DNA from: UBA1724 sp963621575
GTDB taxonomy: Bacteria; Verrucomicrobiota; Lentisphaeria; Oligosphaerales; Oligosphaeraceae
Reading direction: 5' to 3'
Length of the DNA: 64,000 nucleotides
Assembly: GCA_963621575.1 (NCBI GenBank)
Contig: CAVFEH010000002.1
Location: forward strand, 62,001-126,000
In this document: one piece after another, positions 50,033-56,986 of the stretch
Numbering within the stretch: the first letter of the stretch is position 1
How the letters are laid out: each line of letters opens with the position of its first letter
Program-made: the position numbers and the translations under genes
The notes under the pieces: generated by a model
Told to the model about the DNA's origin: nothing
What the model saw: only the letters and a program-made list of their open reading frames with translations
The model's database searches: none

Positions 50033-51955
50033 ATGTCTTCCCTCTGCGGTTTTGTGTTGGCAGCGGGTCTGGGCAACCGGATGCGTCCCGCCACCCTTCT
50101 GCGTCCCAAGGCGTTGTTGCCCTTTTGCGGCGTTCCGCTGTTGACCCTGGCACTGGACGAATTGCGCCAGCTGCAGGAGATGCGGGCTCTTCTTGTGAAC
50201 AGCGCCTATCTTGGAGAGCAGGTGGCCGCGGCATGCCGGGAGTATTCACAAGTGCGTGGCGTGGAGGTCCTTTGTTCCGAGGAGGGCCCACGTCCGCTGA
50301 ACCACGGTGGGGGCATCCGGAAAGGTATCCGGGAACTTGCTCCGGATGCGGAAGAAATCCTCGTGCGGAATGTGGACGTAATCCACGACTTCCCCTTGAA
50401 GGAGCTCCTGCGCTTCCACCGGGACTCCCGGGCGGACGCCACGCTGTTGCTCATCCCCGGCAAGGGCGTGCGGAGTGTGCGCCTCACGGAGGGCGGTGAA
50501 ATCCTGGACTTCCATGGCGGGAATGGACAGGGGTACACCTTCTCCGGGATCTACCTGCTGAAACGGGAGATCCTGGACTTCCTGCCGGCAGAAGAAAAGA
50601 CCCCGGGCATCCTGGATGCCTTCCGCCGCGCCACTAGGGCCGGCAGGAGGATCCTTGGACTGGTGGCTCCCAGGGATTGCTTTTGGTCCGATGTGGGAAC
50701 TCCTGCGGAATACATCCACGCGCACCAGGAGGTGATGGACTGCGCCATGGCCCACAACCCCACCCTCCGGGACGCCATCGAGGAGCAAAGCCTCCGGCGG
50801 GATCTCCTGGAGCGCCAGGGCGTCCAGTGCACCGGTGCCCTGGGACTGGGAACGAATCTGCGGATTCCCATTGGCGCACGGCTCCACGACATCGTCCTCT
50901 GGGACGGTGTGGAATTGCCCCATCCAGGCCTCTATGCCTCTGGAATCCTCTGCGAGACTCCCCGGGAGGTCCTGCCTGCCGGCAGCCCCGAACGACTCCC
51001 CGACCCCCGGATTCCCATGACCGCCACCACAGAGGGCGCCCCCAGGGAACAAGGCTCCGGCAGGCGGTACCTCCCCCTGCTCAAGGACGGCGAGAAGACA
51101 AACCTCCTCTGGAGCGCCTACGATCTCTCCCGACAGGAGAACGCCGCCTTCGTCGCCATCGACCAATTCCTGGAAGGCCTGGGCATTCCCGTGCCGCGAA
51201 TCCATGTCCATCTCCCCGATGCAGGGGAAATCGTCCTAGAGGACCTGGGGCGCCAGGAACTCTCCGGGCTCCCCCGGGAGAAGCGTCTGTCCCTCGTGCA
51301 GGAGCAGGTTGTCCGGCAGGCCGCGCGTCTCCATGTAGCCGGCACCCGGGAGGCGCGAAGGAATCCCCTGCCCCTCCAACCACCCTTCACACGGGAGAGC
51401 TACCAATGGGAGCGGGACTACTTCCGGAGGCATCTCCTCCATGTCGTCCTGGACGCCGATGAACTCTGGACGAATGAAGTCGCCGAAGAAGCCAATGAGG
51501 TCCGCGAAGCCCTGCTGGCGGGCCCCCAGGCACTGCTGCACCGGGACTTCCAGGGAGCGAATATCCTGGTAAAAGACGGACACTGCTTCTGGATCGACTT
51601 CCAGGGCATGCGATTGGGCTCCCCCGTCTACGATCTGGCCTCCCTCCTCTACGACCCCTACACCGAATACTCCCCCGAAGAGCGGGAACTCTGCTGGAAA
51701 CAATATCTCCAGGCCGTCGGCGACGAGGGCGGCACGCCCCCCGGCGAAATGCTCCTCCACACGGCCGCCATCCAGCGGCTCATGCAGGCCCTGGGCGCCT
51801 ACGGGAAGCTCTGGAAGGAAAACGGGCTCGTCTGGTATCGGCAGCACATCCCCGCCGGACTCCATAGACTGCAGGAGGCCGCCATCGCCGCACGGCTCCC
51901 GCATTTCCAGGCCATGGCGAAAGAGGCGCTGAGGAAACTGGAGGGACTGCGCTGA
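50033..51955 (+). CDS. Fused MurU-like uridylyltransferase and AmgK-like sugar kinase (640 residues)
   Basis: Residues of about 5-230 are a nucleotidyltransferase: FVLAAGLGNRMRPATLLRPKALLPF holds the GxGxRMxPxT loop and Lys26 of PKALLP; LVRNVDVIHDFPL and DVGTPAEYIHA also fit MurU. A left-handed-helix-like bridge (GTNLRIPIGARL) follows. Residues of about 340-640 are a phosphotransferase of the AmgK/APH type, with catalytic LLHRDFQGANILV (Asp505) and WIDFQGMRLGSPVYDLASLLYDPY. In Pseudomonas, AmgK phosphorylates MurNAc and GlcNAc and MurU uridylates MurNAc-1-P, a recycling bypass of MurA. Here the domains appear fused. It may be regulated by the hairpins upstream. Sugar-phosphate specificity is inferred. 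Confidence 0.8.
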   Translation: MSSLCGFVLAAGLGNRMRPATLLRPKALLPFCGVPLLTLALDELRQLQEMRALLVNSAYLGEQVAAACREYSQVRGVEVLCSEEGPRPLNHGGGIRKGIRELAPDAEEILVRNVDVIHDFPLKELLRFHRDSRADATLLLIPGKGVRSVRLTEGGEILDFHGGNGQGYTFSGIYLLKREILDFLPAEEKTPGILDAFRRATRAGRRILGLVAPRDCFWSDVGTPAEYIHAHQEVMDCAMAHNPTLRDAIEEQSLRRDLLERQGVQCTGALGLGTNLRIPIGARLHDIVLWDGVELPHPGLYASGILCETPREVLPAGSPERLPDPRIPMTATTEGAPREQGSGRRYLPLLKDGEKTNLLWSAYDLSRQENAAFVAIDQFLEGLGIPVPRIHVHLPDAGEIVLEDLGRQELSGLPREKRLSLVQEQVVRQAARLHVAGTREARRNPLPLQPPFTRESYQWERDYFRRHLLHVVLDADELWTNEVAEEANEVREALLAGPQALLHRDFQGANILVKDGHCFWIDFQGMRLGSPVYDLASLLYDPYTEYSPEERELCWKQYLQAVGDEGGTPPGEMLLHTAAIQRLMQALGAYGKLWKENGLVWYRQHIPAGLHRLQEAAIAARLPHFQAMAKEALRKLEGLR

Positions 51956-52083
51956 CCTCGCCTTTCCCTCCTTCCATAAAAAGGGGAAAGCTCAACCAAG
52001 GGGATACGTGCAGAAACGCGCGCCGGGATCTTCCAGCACGCGTGCTCAATATACAGAACAAATTTACAACAAAAGACTTATAA

Positions 52084-53577
52084 CTAATTCAGACCACTTC
52101 CCCCCGTGGCAAAAAGGCATATTTTCCGGAGAACAGGGGCTTCGCCTTCCTGGGCGAGAAGCGCAAAGGACAATTTCCAGGGTGGTGTCGTGGTGGGAGC
52201 GGGGACATCAAGGACGGGTCGGCCGTTTGCCAGGAGGAGCCACTGGTCGCCTTGAGGGACGACGCGCAGCCCCCAGGTAACCTCTCCGCGGGGTTCCCCC
52301 GCCAGGAGGGTCGTCTCCGAGAAGACTCCGCGTGGAGTAAGCATGGCGTGGATCTCCGTGGGGTCCTCACCGGGGTTTGCAGGTTGAAAGCGGATCTGGA
52401 GTTCCGCCTGCCGAAGCCCCGAGATCACCTCGAAATAGAGCTCGAAGTCCCTTTCGGAGACAATGCACGCCTCTCCGGGAAGCACTTGAATGCCGCCGGG
52501 CACCTCCTGCACGGCTGGCTTTTCCTGATGAAAGCGGAGGGCCATCCGGGTATTGACCGGCGGAATCTGCTCATACCACTGCTGGGAAACGGGAAGATAT
52601 TCCTCCTCCTCGGGACGCAGGGAGTTGACATGGAGGGCCAAGAACACCAGGGAAACCACCAGCACCGCCACAAAAGCCAACTGTGCACCAAGGAAGAGCC
52701 AGCGTCGGAGCTTCTGGCTCTTTTGCGCGCGGGTGGCGGGGTCGCAGACTTGGTCGAAGCCCTCCCGGAAGGCCTGTGTGGTGTGGAAGCGGTTCCCGGG
52801 TTCCGAGGAACACGCGCGCTCCATGAGGAATTGGTTCAGTTGACGCAGGGCGCGGTCATCCATGCGGCGTTCCGGAATGCGGGGGTATTCCCCCACGGGG
52901 AGCCCCGTCGCCATGGTATAGAGGATCTTCCCCAGCGCATAAAGATCCATCTCGGGCGCTGCCTGGGTCATTCCCCCGGGAATGTACGCCTGGGTGCCAA
53001 TCAGGGTGCTGTCGGGCTTCCAGCGACAGACCAGTCCGTAGTCGCCCAGCTTCAAGCGCCCCCGCACAAAATAGAGATTGCCGGGCTTCAGATCCCGGTG
53101 GATAAGGCCGTGCGCGTGAAGTGCGGCCACGCCCTCCAGAAGCTGGTGCATCCAATCCACCAGTGTCTCCATGGGAGGCGGTCCGTGCCGGTCCAGCCAG
53201 GCCCCCAGAGTGGCGGCGGCGTAGTCGTCAGAGGAATACGGATCATTCAGATTGTCGGCCAGCTCCATGGAATAGCAGAGCGTGGGGCCGGCGGGAGAAA
53301 TCTGGTGGATTGTGAGCAGGTGGTCGTCGCCGTTCTGAAACTCCTCCAGGAAGGAGACCAGCCCCTGGCGTTCCCGCGCGCGTCCCGACTCCGGCACATC
53401 CGGGTTCAGGACCTTCACCGCCAACTCCCTGTGCGCGGCATCCCGTCCCAGGTAGACCGTCCCATACGCCCCGGCGCTAATGCGGCGCAGGGTCACCACG
53501 CCCTCCAGGAGATGGGGCAGTGGTGCCGGGGAATCCGGCGGCTGTGTGGAGGAAAGGGGCATTCCGGGAATCGACAT
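52084..53577 (-). CDS. Transmembrane serine/threonine protein kinase (497 residues)
   Basis: The kinase domain spans about 25-290. It has a Gly loop (ISAGAYGTVYLG), Lys55 in ELAVKVLN, the catalytic HRDLKPGN (160-167) and an activation loop GTQAYIPGGM. DFG is replaced by DYG at 179-181. A membrane helix (WLFLGAQLAFVAVLVVSLVFLAL, about 303-325) leads to a 170-residue extracytoplasmic domain that looks like a beta-sandwich sensor. The gene is downstream of the sigma and zinc-finger genes on the same strand, 108 bases after the latter. Such kinases often modulate ECF sigma factors in PVC bacteria. ATG 53562 is an alternative start. Confidence 0.9.
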   Translation of the reverse strand: MSIPGMPLSSTQPPDSPAPLPHLLEGVVTLRRISAGAYGTVYLGRDAAHRELAVKVLNPDVPESGRARERQGLVSFLEEFQNGDDHLLTIHQISPAGPTLCYSMELADNLNDPYSSDDYAAATLGAWLDRHGPPPMETLVDWMHQLLEGVAALHAHGLIHRDLKPGNLYFVRGRLKLGDYGLVCRWKPDSTLIGTQAYIPGGMTQAAPEMDLYALGKILYTMATGLPVGEYPRIPERRMDDRALRQLNQFLMERACSSEPGNRFHTTQAFREGFDQVCDPATRAQKSQKLRRWLFLGAQLAFVAVLVVSLVFLALHVNSLRPEEEEYLPVSQQWYEQIPPVNTRMALRFHQEKPAVQEVPGGIQVLPGEACIVSERDFELYFEVISGLRQAELQIRFQPANPGEDPTEIHAMLTPRGVFSETTLLAGEPRGEVTWGLRVVPQGDQWLLLANGRPVLDVPAPTTTPPWKLSFALLAQEGEAPVLRKICLFATGGSGLN

Positions 53578-53685
53578 CGCGGGGACAATGACGTATTTTG
53601 GGATAATTTGGCCCCCCGCGCAGGAATCGTTTCCAACAACAGGCTTTTTTGCCTTTTTTCCAGGACAGGGGAGCTTTCCCCGCTC

Positions 53686-53925
53686 TCACCCGGCGACAGG
53701 GGGCTTTGGGAGGGTCATAGTCTCTTCCGCCTCCTTGAGGCACTCGCCATATTCCTTCAGCTGCCGCCCGATGGCGCACTGCTCCTCCTGATCCTGGCAG
53801 AGGGCCTCGTAGCGTTCCCTGCAGGCAACGCACAAACGCAGATGCCGGCGACGAAACCAGGCACGGAGACCATGGCACTCCCCGAAAAGCATCTCCACCA
53901 TCTGCCGTTCTTCCAAATGAGGCAT
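53686..53925 (-). CDS. Small zinc-binding anti-sigma-like protein (79 residues)
   Basis: The 79-residue protein contains HLRLCVACRERY, an exact H-x3-C-x2-C zinc site of the ZAS anti-sigma family, set in charged helices. It lacks a membrane helix, so it is probably cytoplasmic. The ATG is four bases after the sigma factor stop codon and the kinase gene is 108 bases downstream, so the order sigma, anti-sigma, kinase suggests one regulatory unit. It may bind the sigma factor and be controlled by the kinase, though direct evidence is lacking. Several further Cys (LCQ, QCA, GEC) are present. Confidence 0.72.
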   Translation of the reverse strand: MPHLEERQMVEMLFGECHGLRAWFRRRHLRLCVACRERYEALCQDQEEQCAIGRQLKEYGECLKEAEETMTLPKPPVAG

Positions 53926-53929
53926 CCTT

Positions 53930-54526
53930 CTATTCCTCCTCCAACTGCGCGACCTTCCTGCGAATGGCGCTGGTCACTTCCGTGACATCGTGATATACGG
54001 TGGCCAGGGAGGTTCCCTGCATGGCGGCCACCTTTTTGGGCGAGACCTGGTCCATGCGGACGGCGATGAATGCCTGGACCTGCCGGGGGGGGAGCTCCCT
54101 GCGCACCACGGAGAACGCCTCATGGATCAAGAAGAGCCGGTATTCCTTCTCCTGGGAGTCGTCCTGGCGCGGATCGGGGAAATCGGCCTCCCGGCCATCG
54201 GGGAGTTGCCCGGGGACCTCCCGGCGGCGTCCGCGTTCCCGGAGCATCGTGAGGGCCTCGTTGGAGACGATCCGGCAGAAGTAATCCCGGAAACGCCCTT
54301 TCGCCGCGTCGAAAGCAAGCACCGCCTTTCCCGAAAGTCCGGTGCTGGAAAAACACTTCCCCATCACACGACTCAGCAGCTCCTCCTGGTCTGACGGCGC
54401 AAAGCCGTAGCGTCGCCCCCGCAAAAAGACCAAGACCTTGTAGCGGTCGAAGAACTTCTGCCAGGCGTCGGGATCGTTCCGGCTCACGCCGGAGAGAAGA
54501 GTTCGGCTGGTGCCTTCTATCTCCAT
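53930..54526 (-). CDS. ECF-type RNA polymerase sigma factor
   Basis: The 198-residue protein has region 2 (ALSGVSRNDPDAWQKFFDRYKVLVFLRGRRYGF-like start, FDAAKGRFRDYFCRIVSNEALTMLRERGRR) and region 4 (ELPPRQVQAFIAVRMDQVSPKKVAAMQGTSLATVYHDVTEVTSAIR), the latter a helix-turn-helix that reads the -35 element. The YxxV start and RDYFxRIVxNEA helix match the family. The final Glu-rich tail is short. AAGGGG lies seven bases before the ATG. The gene leads a zinc anti-sigma and a kinase; upstream on the strand is the Gly-Pro repeat protein, with a hairpin between them. Confidence 0.9.
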   Translation of the reverse strand: MEIEGTSRTLLSGVSRNDPDAWQKFFDRYKVLVFLRGRRYGFAPSDQEELLSRVMGKCFSSTGLSGKAVLAFDAAKGRFRDYFCRIVSNEALTMLRERGRRREVPGQLPDGREADFPDPRQDDSQEKEYRLFLIHEAFSVVRRELPPRQVQAFIAVRMDQVSPKKVAAMQGTSLATVYHDVTEVTSAIRRKVAQLEEE

Positions 54527-54549
54527 GGGATGCCCCTTGACAACGGGAA

Positions 54550-54587
54550 AGGCCCTCCCCGGCGGAACGCGCCGTCGGGGAAGGCCT
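54550..54587 (-). terminator. GC-rich hairpin between the Gly-Pro repeat gene and the sigma gene
   Basis: On the minus strand AGGCCTTCCCCGACGG (from 54587) pairs with CCGCCGGGGAGGGCCT (to 54550) with two mismatches, followed by a short T-run (TTT). It probably ends most transcripts of the repeat-protein gene and separates it from the sigma factor cluster. The weak T-tract allows readthrough. Confidence 0.55.
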
Positions 54588-54605
54588 GACGCGGTTTTCT
54601 CTACT

Positions 54606-55106
54606 TCAACGGTAGATCACGGTCCCCGGCGTGGTTTGAACGGGCGTATAGATCACCGCAGGCTGGGTCTGCTCGACCGGCTGGGTGTAGATCACCGTGG
54701 GCTGAGTCTGCTGAACCGGCTGGGTATAGATCACGGTGGGCTGAGTCTGTGCGGGTTGCGTCACGATCACCGTGGGCTGTGTCATCGCGGGCGTGGTCAC
54801 AACAGGGGGCGGCGGGGGCTCCGCCAGCGCCCGGGTGGCGATGTCCAGGACACCCAGGGTGGCGCCCACGACCAGCGCGCCATTCCACCAGCCACGGCTG
54901 GGACCATCGTGATGACGACGGCCACCACCAGGGCCGCCAGGGCCGGGACGACCCATCTCATGCCAGGGAGCAGGACGGCCAGGACCGCCAGGACGGCCAG
55001 GACCGCCAGGGCCGCCAGGACCACCAGGGCCGGGACGACCCATCGCCGGGGTGCACAGGAACGCGACAACCGCGAAAACCATGAGAGTCTGAACGAACTT
55101 CTTCAT
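54606..55106 (-). CDS. Exported Gly/Pro-rich protein with TQPTVIYTQPV repeats (166 residues)
   Basis: AGGAGGA before ATG 55106 and a signal peptide (FVQTLMVFAVVAFLCTPAMG) define the start. The mature protein opens with a Gly-Pro-Arg repeat region (GRPGPGGPGGPGGPGRPGG) ending in HH and Trp residues. A glycine-containing hydrophobic segment follows (WWNGALVVGATLGVLDIATRA). The second half is a repeated TQPTVIYTQPVQQ motif. No catalytic feature is seen. It may be an envelope or outer-membrane protein, possibly a target of the sigma factor next to it, but nothing shows this directly. Repeat structure suggests variable copy number between strains. Confidence 0.75.
   Translation of the reverse strand: MKKFVQTLMVFAVVAFLCTPAMGRPGPGGPGGPGGPGRPGGPGRPAPWHEMGRPGPGGPGGGRRHHDGPSRGWWNGALVVGATLGVLDIATRALAEPPPPPVVTTPAMTQPTVIVTQPAQTQPTVIYTQPVQQTQPTVIYTQPVEQTQPAVIYTPVQTTPGTVIYR
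54661..54774 (-). repeat. Tandem coding repeat (39, 39 and 36 bases)
   Basis: Three consecutive units begin with GGCTG(A/G)GTCTG on the plus strand (54661, 54700 and 54739) and encode the TQPTVIYTQPVQQ-type repeats. The first two are nearly identical; the third is shorter and more diverged. A second repetitive tract, in the Gly-Pro part, spans about 54927-55045. Confidence 0.9.
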
Positions 55107-55277
55107 CTGGATTCCTCCTCTCTGAAATGTTATGAGTGAAACAAACTTTCTGAAAAAACTCGACTGGAAAAACCGATCGGCATCGGCCTCTTCACCTTTT
55201 AATACGCCGAAACCCGTCCATTTTCCAATGGTTGTTTGATTTTTTGGGGGATTTTCCGGTTTTCCAGGCGCATGGGG

Positions 55278-56063
55278 TTATTCTCTGGCGTCCTTGACGC
55301 GCCGGTCCAGGTCATGGAGCGCGGCGTTCATGGCCTGTTTCATGAGCCTTGCATAACCGGAAGCGTCCTCTCCAATGCCGTAGTAGAGGAAGTGGGGGAT
55401 GGACTCGGATCCGTCATAGCGGTATTTCCAGAGGACCTCGTTGGTCTCGCGGTCCAGGAGTTGCAGAGAGAAGACGAGGTGGTTGTGGGAGACTGCGACA
55501 GGGAATCCCACGCACCAGAGGACCGGCGCGGCCAGATAGGTGACCCCGTAGGTGAGTCGTTCCGCCTGGTATTCCGTGGAGAAGAGGGTCCCCGTTATGA
55601 CATACCGGGTGTCCACTTGTTCCGCGGACTCCGCGAACCGCACCTCCCGGAAAAGTCCGGAATGTTGGATGCTGGCGACGGTGGCCTCGGCCAGTTCGCG
55701 GTCAAAGGAGCACCAGAAGTTCCGGAGGGTGGCCAAGGAGGTCCCGTTGAGTTCGGGGAACTGTCGTCCCTCCCAGGCGAAGGGCATGAAGGGGATCCAT
55801 CCCAGACGGAAGTCTCCCCGGTCGGCAAGGTGCGCGGCCTGTTTTTCTGTGGTGCCGTCGGAGGTGCGGGGGCCGCGCCGGTCCCGGAAGGGCAGGACAG
55901 TGACGGGAGGCATTGGGAAGTGCCCCCCGGAAGTCCGGAACATGAGCCCCTCGGCGCGGGCGTAATCGAACTTGGCGGAAGTGGTGCAGGAGACCAGGGC
56001 CAGTGCCAGGAGCGCCAGGAGGAGCGGCGTGGCGAGGGCGGGTTTCGGAATGCGTGAAAGCAT
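55278..56063 (-). CDS. Envelope lipoprotein of unknown function (261 residues)
   Basis: MLSRIPKPALATPLLLALLALALVSCTTSAK has a lipobox (LVSC) and an anchor Cys at about 26. The mature part contains TVLPFRDRRGPRT, a strand and loop that recall TolB_N/CsgG-like lipoprotein openings, then a long strand-rich domain (VDTRYVITGTLFSTEYQAERLTYGVTYL, VFSLQLLDRETNEVLWKYRYDG). The family is not recognised. The leader is C-rich without Shine-Dalgarno sequence. The start is 16 bases after the stop codon of the gene at 56080, so both are probably in one operon. Confidence 0.75.
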   Translation of the reverse strand: MLSRIPKPALATPLLLALLALALVSCTTSAKFDYARAEGLMFRTSGGHFPMPPVTVLPFRDRRGPRTSDGTTEKQAAHLADRGDFRLGWIPFMPFAWEGRQFPELNGTSLATLRNFWCSFDRELAEATVASIQHSGLFREVRFAESAEQVDTRYVITGTLFSTEYQAERLTYGVTYLAAPVLWCVGFPVAVSHNHLVFSLQLLDRETNEVLWKYRYDGSESIPHFLYYGIGEDASGYARLMKQAMNAALHDLDRRVKDARE

Positions 56064-56079
56064 GTTCGTTGGGGGGGTG

Positions 56080-56727
56080 TCAGAAGAAACCGGGGGATTC
56101 CGAGAGGGCATCGGCGAGTGCAGTCCGGAGGGCGGCGCATCCGAACTGTGTCATGGCCGCCCGGCCGTCCTGCGGGAATGCGAAGTCCTTGAGGGGGCCT
56201 GTGTGGTTCGTGAGGATCCGCTGGAAGGGGACCATCCGTAGATCGCGTCCGCCCTTCTTCCAAATCTGCAGGGTCCCCCCCACCTCGGCCACGAAAATAC
56301 GTGCCGCCTGGGTGGCATTGCCACGCAGGCCGCGAGAGGAATTGGGTTGTGCGCGGCGGGGGTTCTGCCGTGCTGGCTTCACCTTGTAGACGTCCATAGT
56401 GAGTTGCACAAGCGTGTCGGCCCCCAGGCGCTCCATGAGGGCCTGGGCGGATTCCACAGAGAGGTCGGAGATGCTCTGTGCGCCGTACTCCAGCAGGAGC
56501 TTCGGGGCGTCATCGCCCAACCGCACGCGGAGGTTCCGCTCCAGGAGGATTTGACGCAGTGCGTCCTCGCTGGCGCGGTAGACCTGCGGGGTCATGGCAG
56601 GCACCCGGGAGTTTGTAGAGAGGACGGCGACCAGCGGCTGCCGCTCGGTGGCGGGTGCGGCAGCCAAGAACCGCGCGGCTCCCAAGCAGAATGCGAAAAG
56701 AAGGAAGAAATAATTATTTACGGTCAT
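56080..56727 (-). CDS. Exported CsgG/TolB_N-like protein (215 residues)
   Basis: A signal peptide (NNYFFLLFAFCLGAARFLAAAPA) leads to LVAVLSTNSRVPAMTPQVYRASEDALRQILLERNLRVRL. That is a beta-alpha-beta opening like TolB_N/CsgG or flagellar FlgT-type domains, which start V-A-V and build a multi-strand sheet. GADTLVQLTMDVYKV and ARIFVAEVGGTLQIWKK continue that pattern. Function is unknown; the family often serves in outer-membrane secretion or assembly. A promoter candidate is just upstream (56804-56832). It shares the operon with the lipoprotein that follows. Confidence 0.65.
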   Translation of the reverse strand: MTVNNYFFLLFAFCLGAARFLAAAPATERQPLVAVLSTNSRVPAMTPQVYRASEDALRQILLERNLRVRLGDDAPKLLLEYGAQSISDLSVESAQALMERLGADTLVQLTMDVYKVKPARQNPRRAQPNSSRGLRGNATQAARIFVAEVGGTLQIWKKGGRDLRMVPFQRILTNHTGPLKDFAFPQDGRAAMTQFGCAALRTALADALSESPGFF

Positions 56728-56803
56728 GGCAGAGGTCCATTCGTCTCCTGTGCGCGTGTTTTCGGGTGGGAGGAAAATGCCTTCCGGCTTCGTTTCGTCG
56801 AAG

Positions 56804-56832
56804 ATAATACGCGCGGGGCGGCGAATTTTCCA
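56804..56832 (-). promoter_or_regulatory. Candidate promoter of the 56727-55278 gene pair
   Basis: On the minus strand TGGAAA (plus 56827-56832) and TATTAT (plus 56804-56809) are 17 bases apart, placing the start near 56797, about 70 bases before the ATG. On the plus strand a TATAAT (56940-56945), without a clear -35, precedes the P-type ATPase by 41 bases. Confidence 0.45.
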
Positions 56833-56986
56833 GCGTTGTGCGGAAATTTACGCGTCTGCATGGGTTCCGCTGGAAATGCGAGGGTCGAACCTAACCAAAA
56901 GGTAATGCCGGACGCAAGGAGCGACCAGGTCGGAAGCCTTATAATACGCAGAATTTCCTCCCGTCCCTCTTCCCCAGTCCACCACC

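Noticed and set aside
54661..55045. Regular repeats that could suggest a CRISPR array
   Set aside because: The units are adjacent with no unique spacers, stay in one reading frame and encode Gly-Pro and TQP repeats of an exported protein. No cas gene is nearby.
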